64,000 bases of DNA from Myxocyprinus asiaticus (lineage: Eukaryota; Chordata; Actinopteri; Cypriniformes; Catostomidae). Each line of letters starts with the position of its first letter. Position 1 is the first letter of the stretch. The stretch spans positions 4,491,979 to 4,555,978 of the forward strand of contig NC_059388.1 of the NCBI RefSeq assembly GCF_019703515.2. Reading direction: 5' to 3'. The translations under genes and the position numbers were made by a program. Positions 11,133-21,951 of this stretch are shown here, piece by piece. A model generated the notes under the pieces. It made no database searches, was not told the DNA's origin, and saw only the letters and a list, made by a program, of their open reading frames with translations.

Positions 11133-11677
11133 TAATCTCATCATTATGTGAAGAGCGGGTAAGTTTTAAATAACTTAAATACTTCGGTATTAGTGGATGT
11201 TGCCATTTTGACATGTTCCAGGTGCTACTTCTTACATGATAAACTGGTAATTTATCCAGGTGGTTCTTCATTTTTTCTCTAACCAATATATAAAAAAAAA
11301 ACAACATGTTTTTCTTGGGATTCATGATTTTTGTTGGGAATGAAAACAAGGCTGTGAGGGTTAGACTTACAGTCTCTTCAATGGCATGCACTGTGTAAAG
11401 CTCTTATATCACATCACAATTTTCCACAACCCTTGTTTTTTGGAGTTTTTGGATTTGTTTATTTTTTTTAAATGAATTTAATGTGAACATATATTTGAAT
11501 CATGATTTCTACGTAAAACGTTCAAGCACAGGATTTAAGCACAAATACAGTACATGTGTTCACACGGTTATGAATGAGATCCAGTACTAACTTGAGCCTT
11601 GTGGACAAGGGCATAGATGAAATAAAATAGAAAAAAGCCATCACACTGAGACAGCTGTCTTATTCTGGGTGATGAAA

Positions 11678-11720
11678 CTATGACCACTCACAGGTGAAGC
11701 AAAAAACATTGATCACAAAC
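11678..11720 (+). repeat. Second copy of the left end of the 9966 Tc1 family
   Basis: About 40 bases (TATGACCACTCACAGGTGAA onward) repeat the sequence just inside the left inverted repeat at 9992-10030. It is an isolated fragment. Confidence 0.6.
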
Positions 11721-11776
11721 ATTGATGCACTATGTATGTGTATGTATGTATGTATGTGTATGTGTATACGTATGTA

Positions 11777-13365
11777 CAGGTGCATCTCAATAAATTAGAA
11801 TGTCGTGGAAAAGTTCATTTATTTCAGTAATTCAACTCAAATTGTGAAACTCGTGTATTAAATAAATTCAATGCACACAGACTGAAGTAGTTTAAGTCTT
11901 TGGTTCTTTTAATTGTGATGATTTTGGCTCACATTTAACAAAAACCCACCAATTCACTATCTCAAAAAATTAGAATACATCATAAGACCAATAAAAAAAA
12001 AAAACATTTATAGTGAATTGTTGGCCTTCTGGAAAGTATGTTCATTTACTGTATATGTACTCAATACTTGGTAGGGGCTCCTTTTTGCTTTAATTACTGC
12101 CTCAATTCGGCGTGGCATGGAGGTGATCAGTTTGTGGCACTGCTGAGGTGGTATGGAAGCCCAGGTTTCTTTGACAGTGGCCTTCAGCTCATCTGCATTT
12201 TTTGGTCTCTTGTTTCTCATTTTCCACTTGACAATACCCCATAGATTCTCTATGGGGTTCAGGTCTGGTGAGTTTGCTGGCCAGTCAAGCACACCAACAC
12301 CATGGTCATTTAACCAACTTTTGGTGCTTTTGGCAGTGTGGGCAGGTGCCAAATCCTGCTGGAAAATGAAATCAGCATCTTTAAAAAGCTGGTCAGCAGA
12401 AGGAAGCATGAAATGCTCCAAAAGTTCTTGGTAAACGGGTGCAGTGACTTTGGTTTTCAAAAAACACAATGGACCAACACCAGCAGATGACATTGCACCC
12501 CAAATCATCACAGACTGTGGAAACTTAACACTGGACTTCAAGCAACTTGGGCTATGAGCTTCTCCACCCTTCCTCCAGACTCTAGGACCTTGGTTTCCAA
12601 ATGAAATACAAAACTTGCTCTCATCTGAAAAGAGGACTTTGGACCATTGGGCAACAGTCCAGTTCTTCTTCTCCTTAGCCCAGGTAAGATGCCTCTGACA
12701 TTGTCTGTGGTTCAGGAGTGGCTTAACAAGAGGAATACGACAACTGTAGCCAAATTCCTTAACACGTCTGTGTGTGGTGGCTCTTGATGCCTTGACCCCA
12801 GCCTCAGTCCATTCCTTGTGAAGTTCACCCAAATTCTTGAATCGATTTTGCTTGACAATCCTCATAAGGCTGCGGTTCTCTCGGTTGGTTGTGCATCTTT
12901 TTCTTCCACACTTTTTCCTTCCACTCAACTTTCTGTTAACATGCTTGGATACAGCACTCTGTGAACAGCCAGCTTCTTTGGCAATGAATGTTTGTGGCTT
13001 ACCCTCCTTGTGAAGAGTGTCAATGATTGTCTTCTGGACAACTGTCAAATCAGCAGTCTTCCCCATGATTGTGTAGCCTAGTGAACCAAACTGAGAGACC
13101 ATTTTGAAGGCTCAGGAAACCTTTGCAGGTGTTTTGAGTTGATTAGCTGATTGGCATGTCACTATATTCTAATTTTTTGAGATAGTGAATTGGTGGGTTT
13201 TTGTTAAATGTGAGCCAAAATCATCACAATTAAAAGAACCAAAGACTTAAACTACTTCAGTCTGTGTGCATTGAATTTATTTAATACACGAGTTTCACAA
13301 TTTGAGTTGAATTACTGAAATAAATGAACTTTTCCACGACATTCTAATTTATTGAGATGCACCTG
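11777..13365 (-). mobile_element. Tc1/mariner element, family A copy 1, very young
   Basis: The element starts CAGGTGCATCTCAATAAATT and is flanked by TA on both sides. Its terminal inverted repeats are about 200 bases (11777-11977 and 13164-13365), and I see no difference between the arms when comparing them by eye. The interior has one nearly complete transposase frame on the minus strand. Two further copies in the same orientation lie at 41088-42659 and 51709-53286. It sits between TATG/GTAT and GTGTATAT microsatellites. Confidence 0.95.
12008..13066 (-). CDS. Family A transposase (DD34E), shifted C-terminus
   Basis: This is a Tc1/mariner transposase. The frame opens at 13102, but MGKTADLTVVQKTIID at 13066 is the conserved start shared with copies 2 and 3. 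The N-terminal helix-turn-helix (about residues 5-50, SQSAVSKHV) and the GRKKCGRKR basic stretch bind the inverted repeats. The triad is intact: D in LFSDESKF, D in FQQDLAPAHTAK, and E in DLNPIENLWG. One extra T near 12085 (compare copy 3) shifts the last residues, so the expected KAKGAPTKY end is replaced by about 25 unrelated residues. The catalytic domain is otherwise complete. Confidence 0.9.
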   Translation of the reverse strand: MGKTADLTVVQKTIIDTLHKEGKPQTFIAKEAGCSQSAVSKHVNRKLSGRKKCGRKRCTTNRENRSLMRIVKQNRFKNLGELHKEWTEAGVKASRATTHRRVKEFGYSCRIPLVKPLLNHRQCQRHLTWAKEKKNWTVAQWSKVLFSDESKFCISFGNQGPRVWRKGGEAHSPSCLKSSVKFPQSVMIWGAMSSAGVGPLCFLKTKVTAPVYQELLEHFMLPSADQLFKDADFIFQQDLAPAHTAKSTKSWLNDHGVGVLDWPANSPDLNPIENLWGIVKWKMRNKRPKNADELKATVKETWASIPPQQCHKLITSMPRRIEAVIKAKRSPYQVLSTYTVNEHTFQKANNSL

Positions 13366-13379
13366 TATATGTGTATGTA

Positions 13380-13411
<32 letters not shown>

Positions 13412-14110
13412 GACTATTGTGTATTCTATATATACTTTTTTCTTTTCAATATTTATCTATTTTGTTTTCAATTTTAATTATTTTTTAAAAGTCTTGTTGC
13501 TGTTTTTGTATTGTTGTGTACTGGAAGCTTCTGTCACCAAGACAAATCCTTGTATTTGTAAGCATACTTGGCAATAAAGCTCATTCTGTTTCTGATTCTG
13601 ATTCTGAAATGATTAATAAAAGTTGAGTTTTCCCTCTTTTTCCAATGTCTCCTGAAAGCTGATGAGGTGTTTTGTATGCATGAGCTGGTAACTGGAGAAA
13701 TGTTTTGTGACACACGCATGAGAGACGACAGATGCTGTTGACCGGAGGTGAGGGACTTCAGGGGATGAAGCAATTTAGCCAATTCTGGATTACTTAACTA
13801 CAGTATACATCCTACAAGCCACATAATGTATACAGGACATAGGTCCTTATTATCAAAAACACAAACAAATACACATATTTGACCTGCGAACGTAATTAAG
13901 GGGACTTATTGTATAGTTTTAACCTTGAAGTCCATTTATAATGCTAGTCAAGGTTTCTTGTCTCAAGAACAGTCATAAGGTATAGCAAGTTATTCCATTT
14001 TGTTCAAATATTACACAGACCTTGCTCTATTATTTTGAGGTGCATTGACCAAGAATCACATTTTGAGATGTGTGCACCAAGGTAAAAAGGAAAGTTTTAG
14101 CTTTCTAATG
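13366..14110. other. Non-coding stretch with microsatellite
   Basis: A GT/TA microsatellite (13366-13412) abuts the Tc1 element. The rest is AT-rich with a repeated TTCTGATTCTG motif near 13585-13605 and no recognised gene. Confidence 0.4.
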
Positions 14111-14151
<41 letters not shown>

Positions 14152-14152
14152 A
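14111..14152. repeat. (AT)n(AC)n microsatellite
   Basis: A run of about 13 AT units is followed by AC units. It directly precedes a repeat end (AGGGCTGTCAATTTAAC) that resembles the one at about 49691. Confidence 0.85.
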
Positions 14153-14530
14153 GGGCTGTCAATTTAACACGTTTATTCAGTGTGATTAATTATATAAATA
14201 ATAATGCGTTAAAATTTAAGAAATTAATCATGTCCCTGGACCGTAAGGAATATTCCTACCGTCGGAACAATTCAAGCTTGAAGTACAACCCGTTTTCTCC
14301 AGGGGACAATAAGCGAAACTCCAGCTGTATAGGCAACGCGCAGCTTATACAGAGAACAAACCACACTTACCGTCAACAGACAGCACCACATGAGGAAGAG
14401 TTCTTGTGTTCAAACACTTAATGGAGCGTAACTCCGAAAGCAGGGATATTAAGACGTGTTTTTCTAAGTTTCAAACTACTTTCACTTGACACAGCGACCT
14501 AAAAACAGTTTGGTATTACACAATGCAACC
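14153..14530. repeat. Fragment of a non-autonomous repeat (AGGGCTGTCA end)
   Basis: The first 60 bases, with GCTGTCA and GTGATTAATTA, resemble 49691-49745, so both are probably the same family of short DNA elements. The other end was not located. A frame at 14182-14421 has no known relatives. Confidence 0.4.
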
Positions 14531-14535
14531 AAAGT

Positions 14536-14835
14536 ATGATGCTCCAAAATCATCTGCGTGAACGTGCCTTAGGCATGCTGCATGGAGGCATGAGGACTCC
14601 AGATGTGGCCAGGGCAATAAATCGTACTGTGAGATGCCTAAGACAGCGCTACAGGGAGACAGGAAGGACAGCTGATCATTCTTGCAGTGGCAGACCACAT
14701 GTAACAACACCTGCACAGGATCGGTACATCCGAATATCACACCTGCGGGACAAGTACAGGATGGCAACAACAACTGCCCAAGTTTCACCAGGAATGCACA
14801 ATCCCTCCATCAGTGCTCAAAAAAAAAAAAAAAAT
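14536..14835 (+). pseudogene. Tc1-like transposase N-terminal fragment followed by an A-rich run
   Basis: About 95 codons resemble the start of another fish Tc1-like transposase family: RERALGMLHGGMRTPDVARAI is the helix-turn-helix and SGRPHVTTPAQDRYIRI the linker. The coding match stops just before 14 consecutive A at 14820, followed by AATAAT repeats. No catalytic domain or inverted repeat is seen, so this is a dead fragment. Confidence 0.75.
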
Positions 14836-15700
14836 AAATAATAATAATATACAGATAATAATATAAAAAATAACATCACATACAAGTGATCACCTTATTT
14901 CTCAGTTTAATCCAATTCAAGGTACTTACATTCCCATGACTTGTTTCCAACTATCCGTGCTATCTGTGGCTTTCTTGGCTACAACTTCCACAGTTGTAAT
15001 GAAAAATTCAGTTACAGTTAACTGGGATAAATGTTAGTAAGGGTGTTGATGTGTAGATGTGTAAAGTCTTATAACTGATGGTGGTGCTGAGCAGGTGATT
15101 TCTCTTTCCTCATTAATAATGTTCAGAATTACTAACCCTAAACAAGATGTTTCACATGATGGTTGAACTGCTCCATGGTACTTTAAAATAGCAAATTATC
15201 ATGTAAAATTCAAATGGATCACATGTGCAATGAAAACCGGTTGACTCGCGCGCACGGATAGCAGAGCGCAATTTGGCTTCAAAGACCCCATGCACATCCT
15301 TGTCCCATACGAAAAGCATATTCAGCGCTCATAAAGTGAAATTAATGTAATAAGGTTGCTTCATCGGAAATGCGTACGGACGTGGCTGACACGAGAGTAT
15401 TAAATAAAGGTGCAAAAATTCTATATCGATATTTACTCGTTGTATCGATAACATTGGATCGTTGGTTATTGGATCGATGCGTCGATCCAGATCGATGAAA
15501 CGTTACACCCCTATTATGTACATTAAATAATTTTCCCCTAACGGTACATTTACCTCAGTAAAGTTGTAATAGCATTGATGTTTTCCTGCAGTTAAAACAC
15601 TGATTTGCCAATTACATTAAAGATTACATTTGATCAGATGATCAGCCAATGCTTTCTTGCAGTAATTTGTAGTAAAGACTTTATGATAGAGTCCGTCACA
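14836..15700. other. Non-coding stretch with one hAT-like end
   Basis: The segment near 15420-15515 has repeated ATCGAT motifs and ends AACGTTACACCCCT, like the terminus of a non-autonomous hAT-type element (AGGGGTGTAACG on the other strand). Nothing else was recognised. Confidence 0.4.
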
Positions 15701-15702
15701 TA

Positions 15703-17208
15703 CAGTACTGTGCAAAATCTTAGGCACATTAGGGCTGTGTCTCGTTTCGAAGTCTGTGTCCTCGGGAAGTCACATTTGTCGGCCACATATGTCATCAAGG
15801 CTCTCTTATTTCAGAAAAGCGAGTAGGACACTCCGAATGCAGCCTTCTAATGTGAACTACTTTCACGGGAATTCGGTGGATGCATGAGGTGTATCCTTCC
15901 TGGCACTTACAATCCACAATTCTTTGCTTCAACAGAAATGTCTAAAATAAATTACGCCAATTTGCCCAAAAATATGATGTTCAAATGCAAGTAATGTTAA
16001 TTCCCAAGTTGACATACCTCAGTAGATGGATGCAGAGTATATACTATGTATAATTATAGTGATATATAATTAAAATAAAGTATTATAGACTAAAAGTACA
16101 CCTGTCAAATATATTTTCTTTTCTCTCTACATCATTATAACTCTCCTAAAATTTACCTCATACATTCCCTTTCAAAGGACTTTAACTTTTCACTCAAAGC
16201 GCTCGCGCTTCTTAAAAAGTGGCGTGCTGTCATAGCAACCATGATAGTTCTGTTTCCGTTTGTCCTACGAAGGCCATCTCGTTTAAATGAGGCTTGTTTA
16301 AAGGAGTACGCTCCGTATAATGCAGCCTTCAAAGGACGCGTGCTATCTAGCGCGCAGCCTTCGAAACGAGACACAGCTTAGATGCTTTACAAAAAATGTG
16401 TCTTCAGTTGGTTATTTTTTAAAATGTGAAACGCTGCCCCCAGTGGCCAAAGCGTGAAGTGTTGTTGGGCATATGGGCATCAATGAGCTCCATTTTCCGG
16501 GTGTAATGTCAACAGAGGGGCGCCAAAAGCGAGTTGTTTTCAGCTGTACAGGCTGTAATATAGTGAAGAGGAATGCTTGTTTTATAAAATGTACCTCCCA
16601 ACCCAAACCTAAACCTAACCATCTTTGGAGTAAAAATGTAGCCTAATGTTAGGGAGAAAAATGCAACCTCCAAATGGCATTTGTCACTGATTATGCAGGC
16701 ACAATTACTTCCTGGTTTGAACGCAGGATCTGAACCCGGGTCTCCCACGTGGCTGACGCAACATGCTTCCGGTCAAGTCACAGGGGAAAGTAAACATGCT
16801 GGAGCTGATGCAAAAATGTCTGATAGAAGATGCCACTTGTCAGTGAATCAGCATAATGTGAACGATCCTATAGTACTGGAACTCTCGGGAATAACACTAT
16901 CATGTTGAATTTTCTGTCACTCCTTCAGCAGCTGTATTGGAAACCTCATCACAGCAGTGGTAATTCATTTTTTAAAACTTGTTCTAGGGTAATATAATAT
17001 ACAATGTACAATGTTATAAATTGAAAGAAACTTATTTAAAATTGCAAATAAAAAAGTTTGCTAGATTTACACTGCTAAATAAAGCAGAAACACGTTAGCA
17101 CCATCTCTGAAAAGGGGTCCATTGTTCAAGGCATTATTTTTTTAAACATCCTCACTATACAACATTTTCACAACTGCCTAAACATTTGGAAAATACTGCA
17201 TATTTACA
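15703..17208 (+). mobile_element. Tc1-like remnant with nested insertions
   Basis: The left end (CAGTACTGTGCAAAATCTTA, after TA at 15701) and a right-end segment (17137-17207, CCTCACTATACAACATTTTC ...) match the ends of the remnant at 21465-21951. Between them a MITE (15732-16377) splits the left end, and unrelated sequence (about 16430-17100, with CCCAAACCTAAACCTAACC) has replaced the transposase gene. The element has no coding capacity left. Confidence 0.65.
15732..16377. mobile_element. MITE with TTA target duplication
   Basis: The ends are inverted repeats: GCTGTGTCTCGTTTCGAAG near 15734 and its complement ending at 16377. TTA flanks both sides (15729-15731 and 16378-16380), as in PIF/Harbinger-type elements. 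The element interrupts the Tc1-like left end: 15717-15731 plus 16381-16420 together correspond to the continuous sequence at about 21477-21530. It has no coding capacity. Confidence 0.75.
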
Positions 17209-17209
17209 T

Positions 17210-18530
17210 TTAAAGTTACTCACACAGATGACTTGTGTGCACAAGACAAGTTTATTAATAAAGTAAATAGGGTCAATTTGGATTCCATGCTGACATAAAT
17301 GGTCTAATGGTTGTGACATCATGATGATCACAATAATTTCTAACCTGTTTCAACCTTTTACATATACTAGTAATCTAACAGACACACTAATAGCAGTAAT
17401 CCTGAATCCATTTATCCAGTTTCAATCCTTTTCAATAAATTAAACGCAAATAAGATGCATGAATGTGCCAAGTTTACATGAAACAGCAGCGCACAGATAA
17501 TGATCACTGAATGTGTTGTGCTTTTCCCTACGATGTGTAAAGACAGCTATTAGCGTGGCTCAAACCAGGATGCTAAATTCTCTGCCAAACACACAAACAG
17601 CTGTCCTTGAAGATAACTCCACACACAATGCTGTAATTTACGACTGCAGATGCTCAGTGTTCATCTCCTTGAGGGCTTCCTAATACCAATTAACTGATTG
17701 GATTGTTCTTCACAGTTTCTACATCTCTAGGGGACTGAGCTCTTCAGCTCCTGCAGCTAATGAGGTGCTCTCCACACTAGTGTCAATCACTGCTCAGGGA
17801 TGCCACAGAAAGACACACGATAGAGGGTGATGATGACAGAGATAAGAGGAGAAAAGAGCAGGAAGATAAGGTAGAAATACTAACTTTTTATCTCAGTAAA
17901 GGCGTTTAGAGTGTGTTACAGCATGTGAAATAATTGTTAATTATTAAAGGCATTGTATACAAACAGACTTAACAGTAGACTACAATACAACTGGTAGCAT
18001 ATATAATACAATGTTCTAATATTTTAAACTAAATTAAAGCAGATTAAAGGCATTGTGTAAGTTTGTTTACATTTAAATTTTTGACAGCAGGAGTTTGAAT
18101 TCACAAACTCTTTCGAACATTCCATCAATGTAAATCTAAGGGATTTTTCTGAATTTTGATAATCCATTAATGAAAAACTGTCATCTGACCAATTAGAAAA
18201 GTCATAGCAACCCAAGTCAGAACAGCCTATAGGTCTGTGCCACATTTAGTGGGTGTAGCTTGAAAGCTCTAGGATGTGTAAGTACAAAGAAACCCTAACA
18301 CCCTCTCTACAGAATGCCCATGTCTATAAAATAATAGTATGCTTGCTTTGAGCTGCCAACATAATCAAATCAAATATTATATTAGATTTTTTATATTTTA
18401 TTAAGACAATGGAGAAGAGCTTGCCCTTTCAAAACTTGCCACCACAATAGAAGTGTATTTTGGGTGGTAGCCACAGTTTTTGTTAGCACATATACAGTCA
18501 ATGCAGGCAATAATATATATATATATATAT
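17210..18530. other. Non-coding stretch, nothing recognised
   Basis: AT-rich sequence without a repeat end or exon that I can recognise. It ends in a (TA)n microsatellite at about 18513-18534. Confidence 0.4.
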
Positions 18531-18534
18531 ATAT

Positions 18535-19365
18535 TAGTTGAAGTCATTAAAACTCATTTTTTAAGCACTCCACAGATTTCATATTAACAAACTATAATTT
18601 TGGCAAGTCGTTAAGGACATCTACTTTGTGCATGACATGAGTCATTTTTACAACAATTGTTTACAGACAGATTATTTCACTTTTAATTAACTAGATCACA
18701 ATTCCAGTGGGTCAGAAGTTTACAAACACTAAGTTAACTGTGCCTTTAAGCAGCTTGGAAAATTCCAGAAAATTATGTCAAGCCTTTAGACAATTAGATA
18801 TTTAGCTTCTGATGTGTACTGAATTGGAGATGTACCTGTGGATGTATTTTAAGGCCTACCTTCAAACTGAGAGCCTCTTTACTTGACATCATGGGAAAAT
18901 CAAAAGAAATCAGCAAAAACCTCAGAAAAAAAATTGTGGACATCCACACGTCTGGTTCATCCTTGAAAGTAATTTCCAAACACCTGAAGGTACCACGTTC
19001 ATCTGTACAAATAATAGTACGCAAGTATAAACACTATGGGACCACGCAGCCATCATTCCGCTTTGGAAGGAGACATATTCTGTCTCCTAGAGATGAATGT
19101 AGTTTGGTGCAAAAAGTGCAAGTCAATCCCAGAACAACAGCAAAGGACCTTGTGAAGATGCTGGAGGAAACAGGTAGACAAGTATCTATATCCACAGTAA
19201 AACGAGTCCTATATCGACACAACCTGAAAGGCTGCTCAGCAAGGAAGAAGCCACTGCTTCAAAACTGCCATAAAAAAAAACAGACTACAGTTTGCAACTG
19301 TATGTGGGGACAAAGATCTTACTTTTTGGAGAAATGTCCTCTGGTCTAATGAAACAAAAATTGAT
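18535..19365 (+). pseudogene. Sleeping Beauty/Tdr1-like Tc1 element, 5' half only
   Basis: The sequence follows the left inverted repeat region of the Sleeping Beauty-type (salmonid/cyprinid) Tc1 family, including an inner direct-repeat-like motif (GTGGGTCAGAAGTTTACA, about 18709). The outermost repeat is missing. The frame at 18891-19349 encodes the paired-like DNA-binding domain (MGKSKEISKNLRKKIVDIHT, then VPRSSVQIIVRKYK and the RPRTT-like linker) and then shifts frame. The sequence breaks off just after the first catalytic motif region (CTCTGGTCTAATGAAAC), so the catalytic domain is absent. Confidence 0.88.
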
Positions 19366-19473
19366 TGCACGATTTTATATATTACACTGCTGCCACACGA
19401 TTGGCTAATTAGATAATCGTATGAATAAGTAGATGTACAGGTGTACCTAATAAAGTGGATGGTGAGTGTATAT
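19366..19473. repeat. End fragment of another Tc1-like family
   Basis: The segment contains CACACGATTGGCTAATTAGA and ends GGTGTACCTAATAAAGTGG...GTGAGTGTATA. It matches the right end at 49575-49678 and part of 51030-51065. Confidence 0.75.
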
Positions 19474-20507
19474 TGATATAAGATAATATAATATATTTTC
19501 AGAGGTGTTGTTAGGCATGACATGGTAAAATAACTCATGAAATCAATATATTTGCATTCATGTTTTTATATGAATAAATAAAGCATTTCTAGTTTCAACA
19601 TTATACTTGTGCTTCAGACTTTAGTTTTGTTGGACAAGTAAAATTAGCCTCATACCATATGACCCACATTTGGTATTCGACCATTGAAAATGGGTAAAAT
19701 TTAACAATTTGAGAAATTGAGAACCCCATATCTCTCGGATTTTACCATATAAGGTCTTAAAAATGAAAATACAAAAAGGAATGTTTGCTCTGAACCATAA
19801 TCAAAAAGCATATTACTATATCTTTAATATTACTGGAGTTATAGAAACAAACAAATAGCAAAAAACAAATTCCCCATTTTTGGACTCTCACCGTTGACAT
19901 ACAGTATAATGCAACAAGGGGTGCTGAAGTCAACTGTTTCAGTAATAATCCTACCTATCTCTGTGTAAAAATAAAATAATGACACTGCCACCTTTCTATG
20001 GTTATTTTTTGTTTGCTACCTGTAGTTTTGCTCCAAAATCATAGGCAAAATTTTTTATTTTTACAGTTATTATAATTGTGGTAATAACTACAGTATATGA
20101 TAAAAGATGATAATGTTCAATAAATTAAAAGTAATAAATCAAGAACAATTCTTCCACCAAGTAATACAATATTTAATTTGTGTAATGTGGTGATGGGGGT
20201 GTGGTTATGTGTCTGTTTGCGGGAGAGAGGAAGTGGTGTGTCTAGTCAAGCTAGTTGACATGATTTCTAACAGCTGTTTCTCATTACAGTGATAGTGGAA
20301 AGAGCCTTTAAAACAGCTGAACACGCCAGAGAAGGGAGAGAGAGAACAAGTGTGCAGTGTTGGCATCTGTTTACATTGAGTGTTTGATCTATTGAGCATT
20401 GTGAAGAAGTTTGTGTTTATTTTGAGAGTGTTGATTATCGAACTGAGTGAAAACATTGAAAAGAGTGCATATGCTGCACACATAGGCAAAGAAAATGAAA
20501 GCCTTAC
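19474..20507. other. Non-coding stretch, nothing certain
   Basis: AT-rich sequence. The part upstream of the putative exon at 20508-20657 (its downstream side on the minus strand) could be an intron of a transposon gene; no further exon is convincing. Confidence 0.35.
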
Positions 20508-20657
20508 CTTGCAGCGTGTCACTGCTCCCCGTCTCCTCATGTTCACATACGAACCCTGACGTGGTGTCACATGTAACTGTAGGCTGTTTACAATTGTCAC
20601 ACTACTTGGCTTCAAATTTGGCTCATCCAAATCGAATTTAGAGCTGGAACTATCCAT
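20508..20657 (-). CDS. Putative first exon of an unknown gene or transposon
   Basis: A 50-codon stretch starts with a methionine (MDSSSSKFDLDEPNLKPSS) and ends in Arg/Lys-rich MRRRGAVTRCK, exactly at a good splice donor (CAAG followed by GTAAGG on the minus strand). The composition is ordered and not that of a random frame. I do not recognise the protein. It could be the N-terminus of a DNA transposon product or a small spliced gene. The frame continues to 20205 by read-through, but that part looks intronic. Confidence 0.3.
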
Positions 20658-21464
20658 TGAGCAAGTAATGTCGCTGTAACATTAACAACTTTTGCTCTAA
20701 ACTGGTAAGTGTGCTCACAGTTACAGTAATTGGAGTATTTTGCTGTAGGCTACAGCACAAACACTGTTATGCAGCATTACACTAACAGTGCTTCAGACTG
20801 CCACAGCCAATAGGTGCAGAAAAGAAGCTTTTATCAGTTAACTTCTGTTTCGGAAGCCAATAACTTTACCTGGAGCCTAGATGTAGAATAGTAAGCTACG
20901 CTGAACACCACTGAACTGTGAGCGGACATGCGTTTTTCCCACTTGGGCTGTTTTACTTGCCAGATTGCAGGTTTTGTCATTTGTCCTTGCGGATCTTCTT
21001 CTTTTTTCCCCCTTTTTTTTAGCTCAACGAACAAACGTGAGAGACTTAATTGTTTGTTTTACTTGCTATTTTGATAAAGTGACTACCATGTCTTAATTGC
21101 TCAGAGCGTGCTCACTACAAAAGACACCGTTGTGTTAACTAAAAAGTTCACTATTTGCACAGTTTGTTCCGACTTGTGCACTTAGTTTTATAGCCCTCTT
21201 GCTGCTCACTATTCCTCTATTATTCATTTTATGTCCTGTTCTGTGCTGTCAACTGTCTTTTGTTCTCAACGGCATAAACTCTGACTTTAGTATAGATGAC
21301 TGTATACACATCTTGTTTATCTTGAGATGTCTGAGGCTGTCAGTAACTTTTGGTTTAAATATGTTATGAGGTTATGTAGCCCACTAATGGGAGGCCTAGG
21401 AGTTAGGAAACTAGCTGGTTGACATGGTAAAATGGTCCCAGATGCTGGTCTTTTTGCCAGCACT
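20658..21464. other. Non-coding stretch, nothing recognised
   Basis: No repeat end or coding similarity that I can support. Confidence 0.35.
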
Positions 21465-21951
21465 TCTGGCAAAAGACTTAGGCACATAAGATGTTTAACA
21501 AAAACATTTGTCTTAAGATGGTTATTTATATCTTTAGCTGTAGTGTGTCAATAGGTAATATACATTTTAGACTCCCAAACATTCCTTCTGCAAATAGAAT
21601 AGAATAGAATAACATTTAACCCTGCAATAGATGGCCCCACAGAGACCCCCACTGAATATCGAGTCAGTCAGGGATTACGTGAAAAGACAGAAGCAATTGA
21701 GACAGCCTAAATATATAGAAGAACTGTGGCGAATTCTCCAAGAAACTTGGAACATCCTATCTGCCAACAACCAAGAAAAACTGTGTCCAGGTGTCCCTAG
21801 GGGAATTGGTGCTATTTTGAAGGCAAAGTTGGTCACAACAATATTAATTTAGCTTTTTTTATGTTTACTAGACTTTGGATGATGTTAATTGAAAAATTTA
21901 AACTATTTATGGCATTATTTTTGAAGAAATCCTCACTATGCAACATTTAGA
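21465..21951 (+). pseudogene. Tc1-like remnant: left subterminal part and transposase C-terminus
   Basis: The segment starts with GCAAAAGACTTAGGCACATA (subterminal repeat shared with 15717). A frame at 21631-21852 encodes a transposase C-terminus (PLNIESVRDYVKRQKQLRQP, with the catalytic E in NIES, and ending GIGAILKAKL). The 3' end resembles 17137-17175 and is cut at 21951 by the LTR that starts at 21952. Most of the transposase is deleted. Confidence 0.7.

Noticed and set aside
14930..15005. Stretch CCCATGACTTGTTTCCAACT ... ending at TTGTAATG, considered as an exon
   Set aside because: It has a donor-like end but no clear acceptor, and the reading does not fit copine.
16430..16910. Possible tRNA-derived SINE (CTGAACCCGGGTCTCCCACG)
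   Set aside because: Only one box-like word is seen, with no A box, tail or target duplication.
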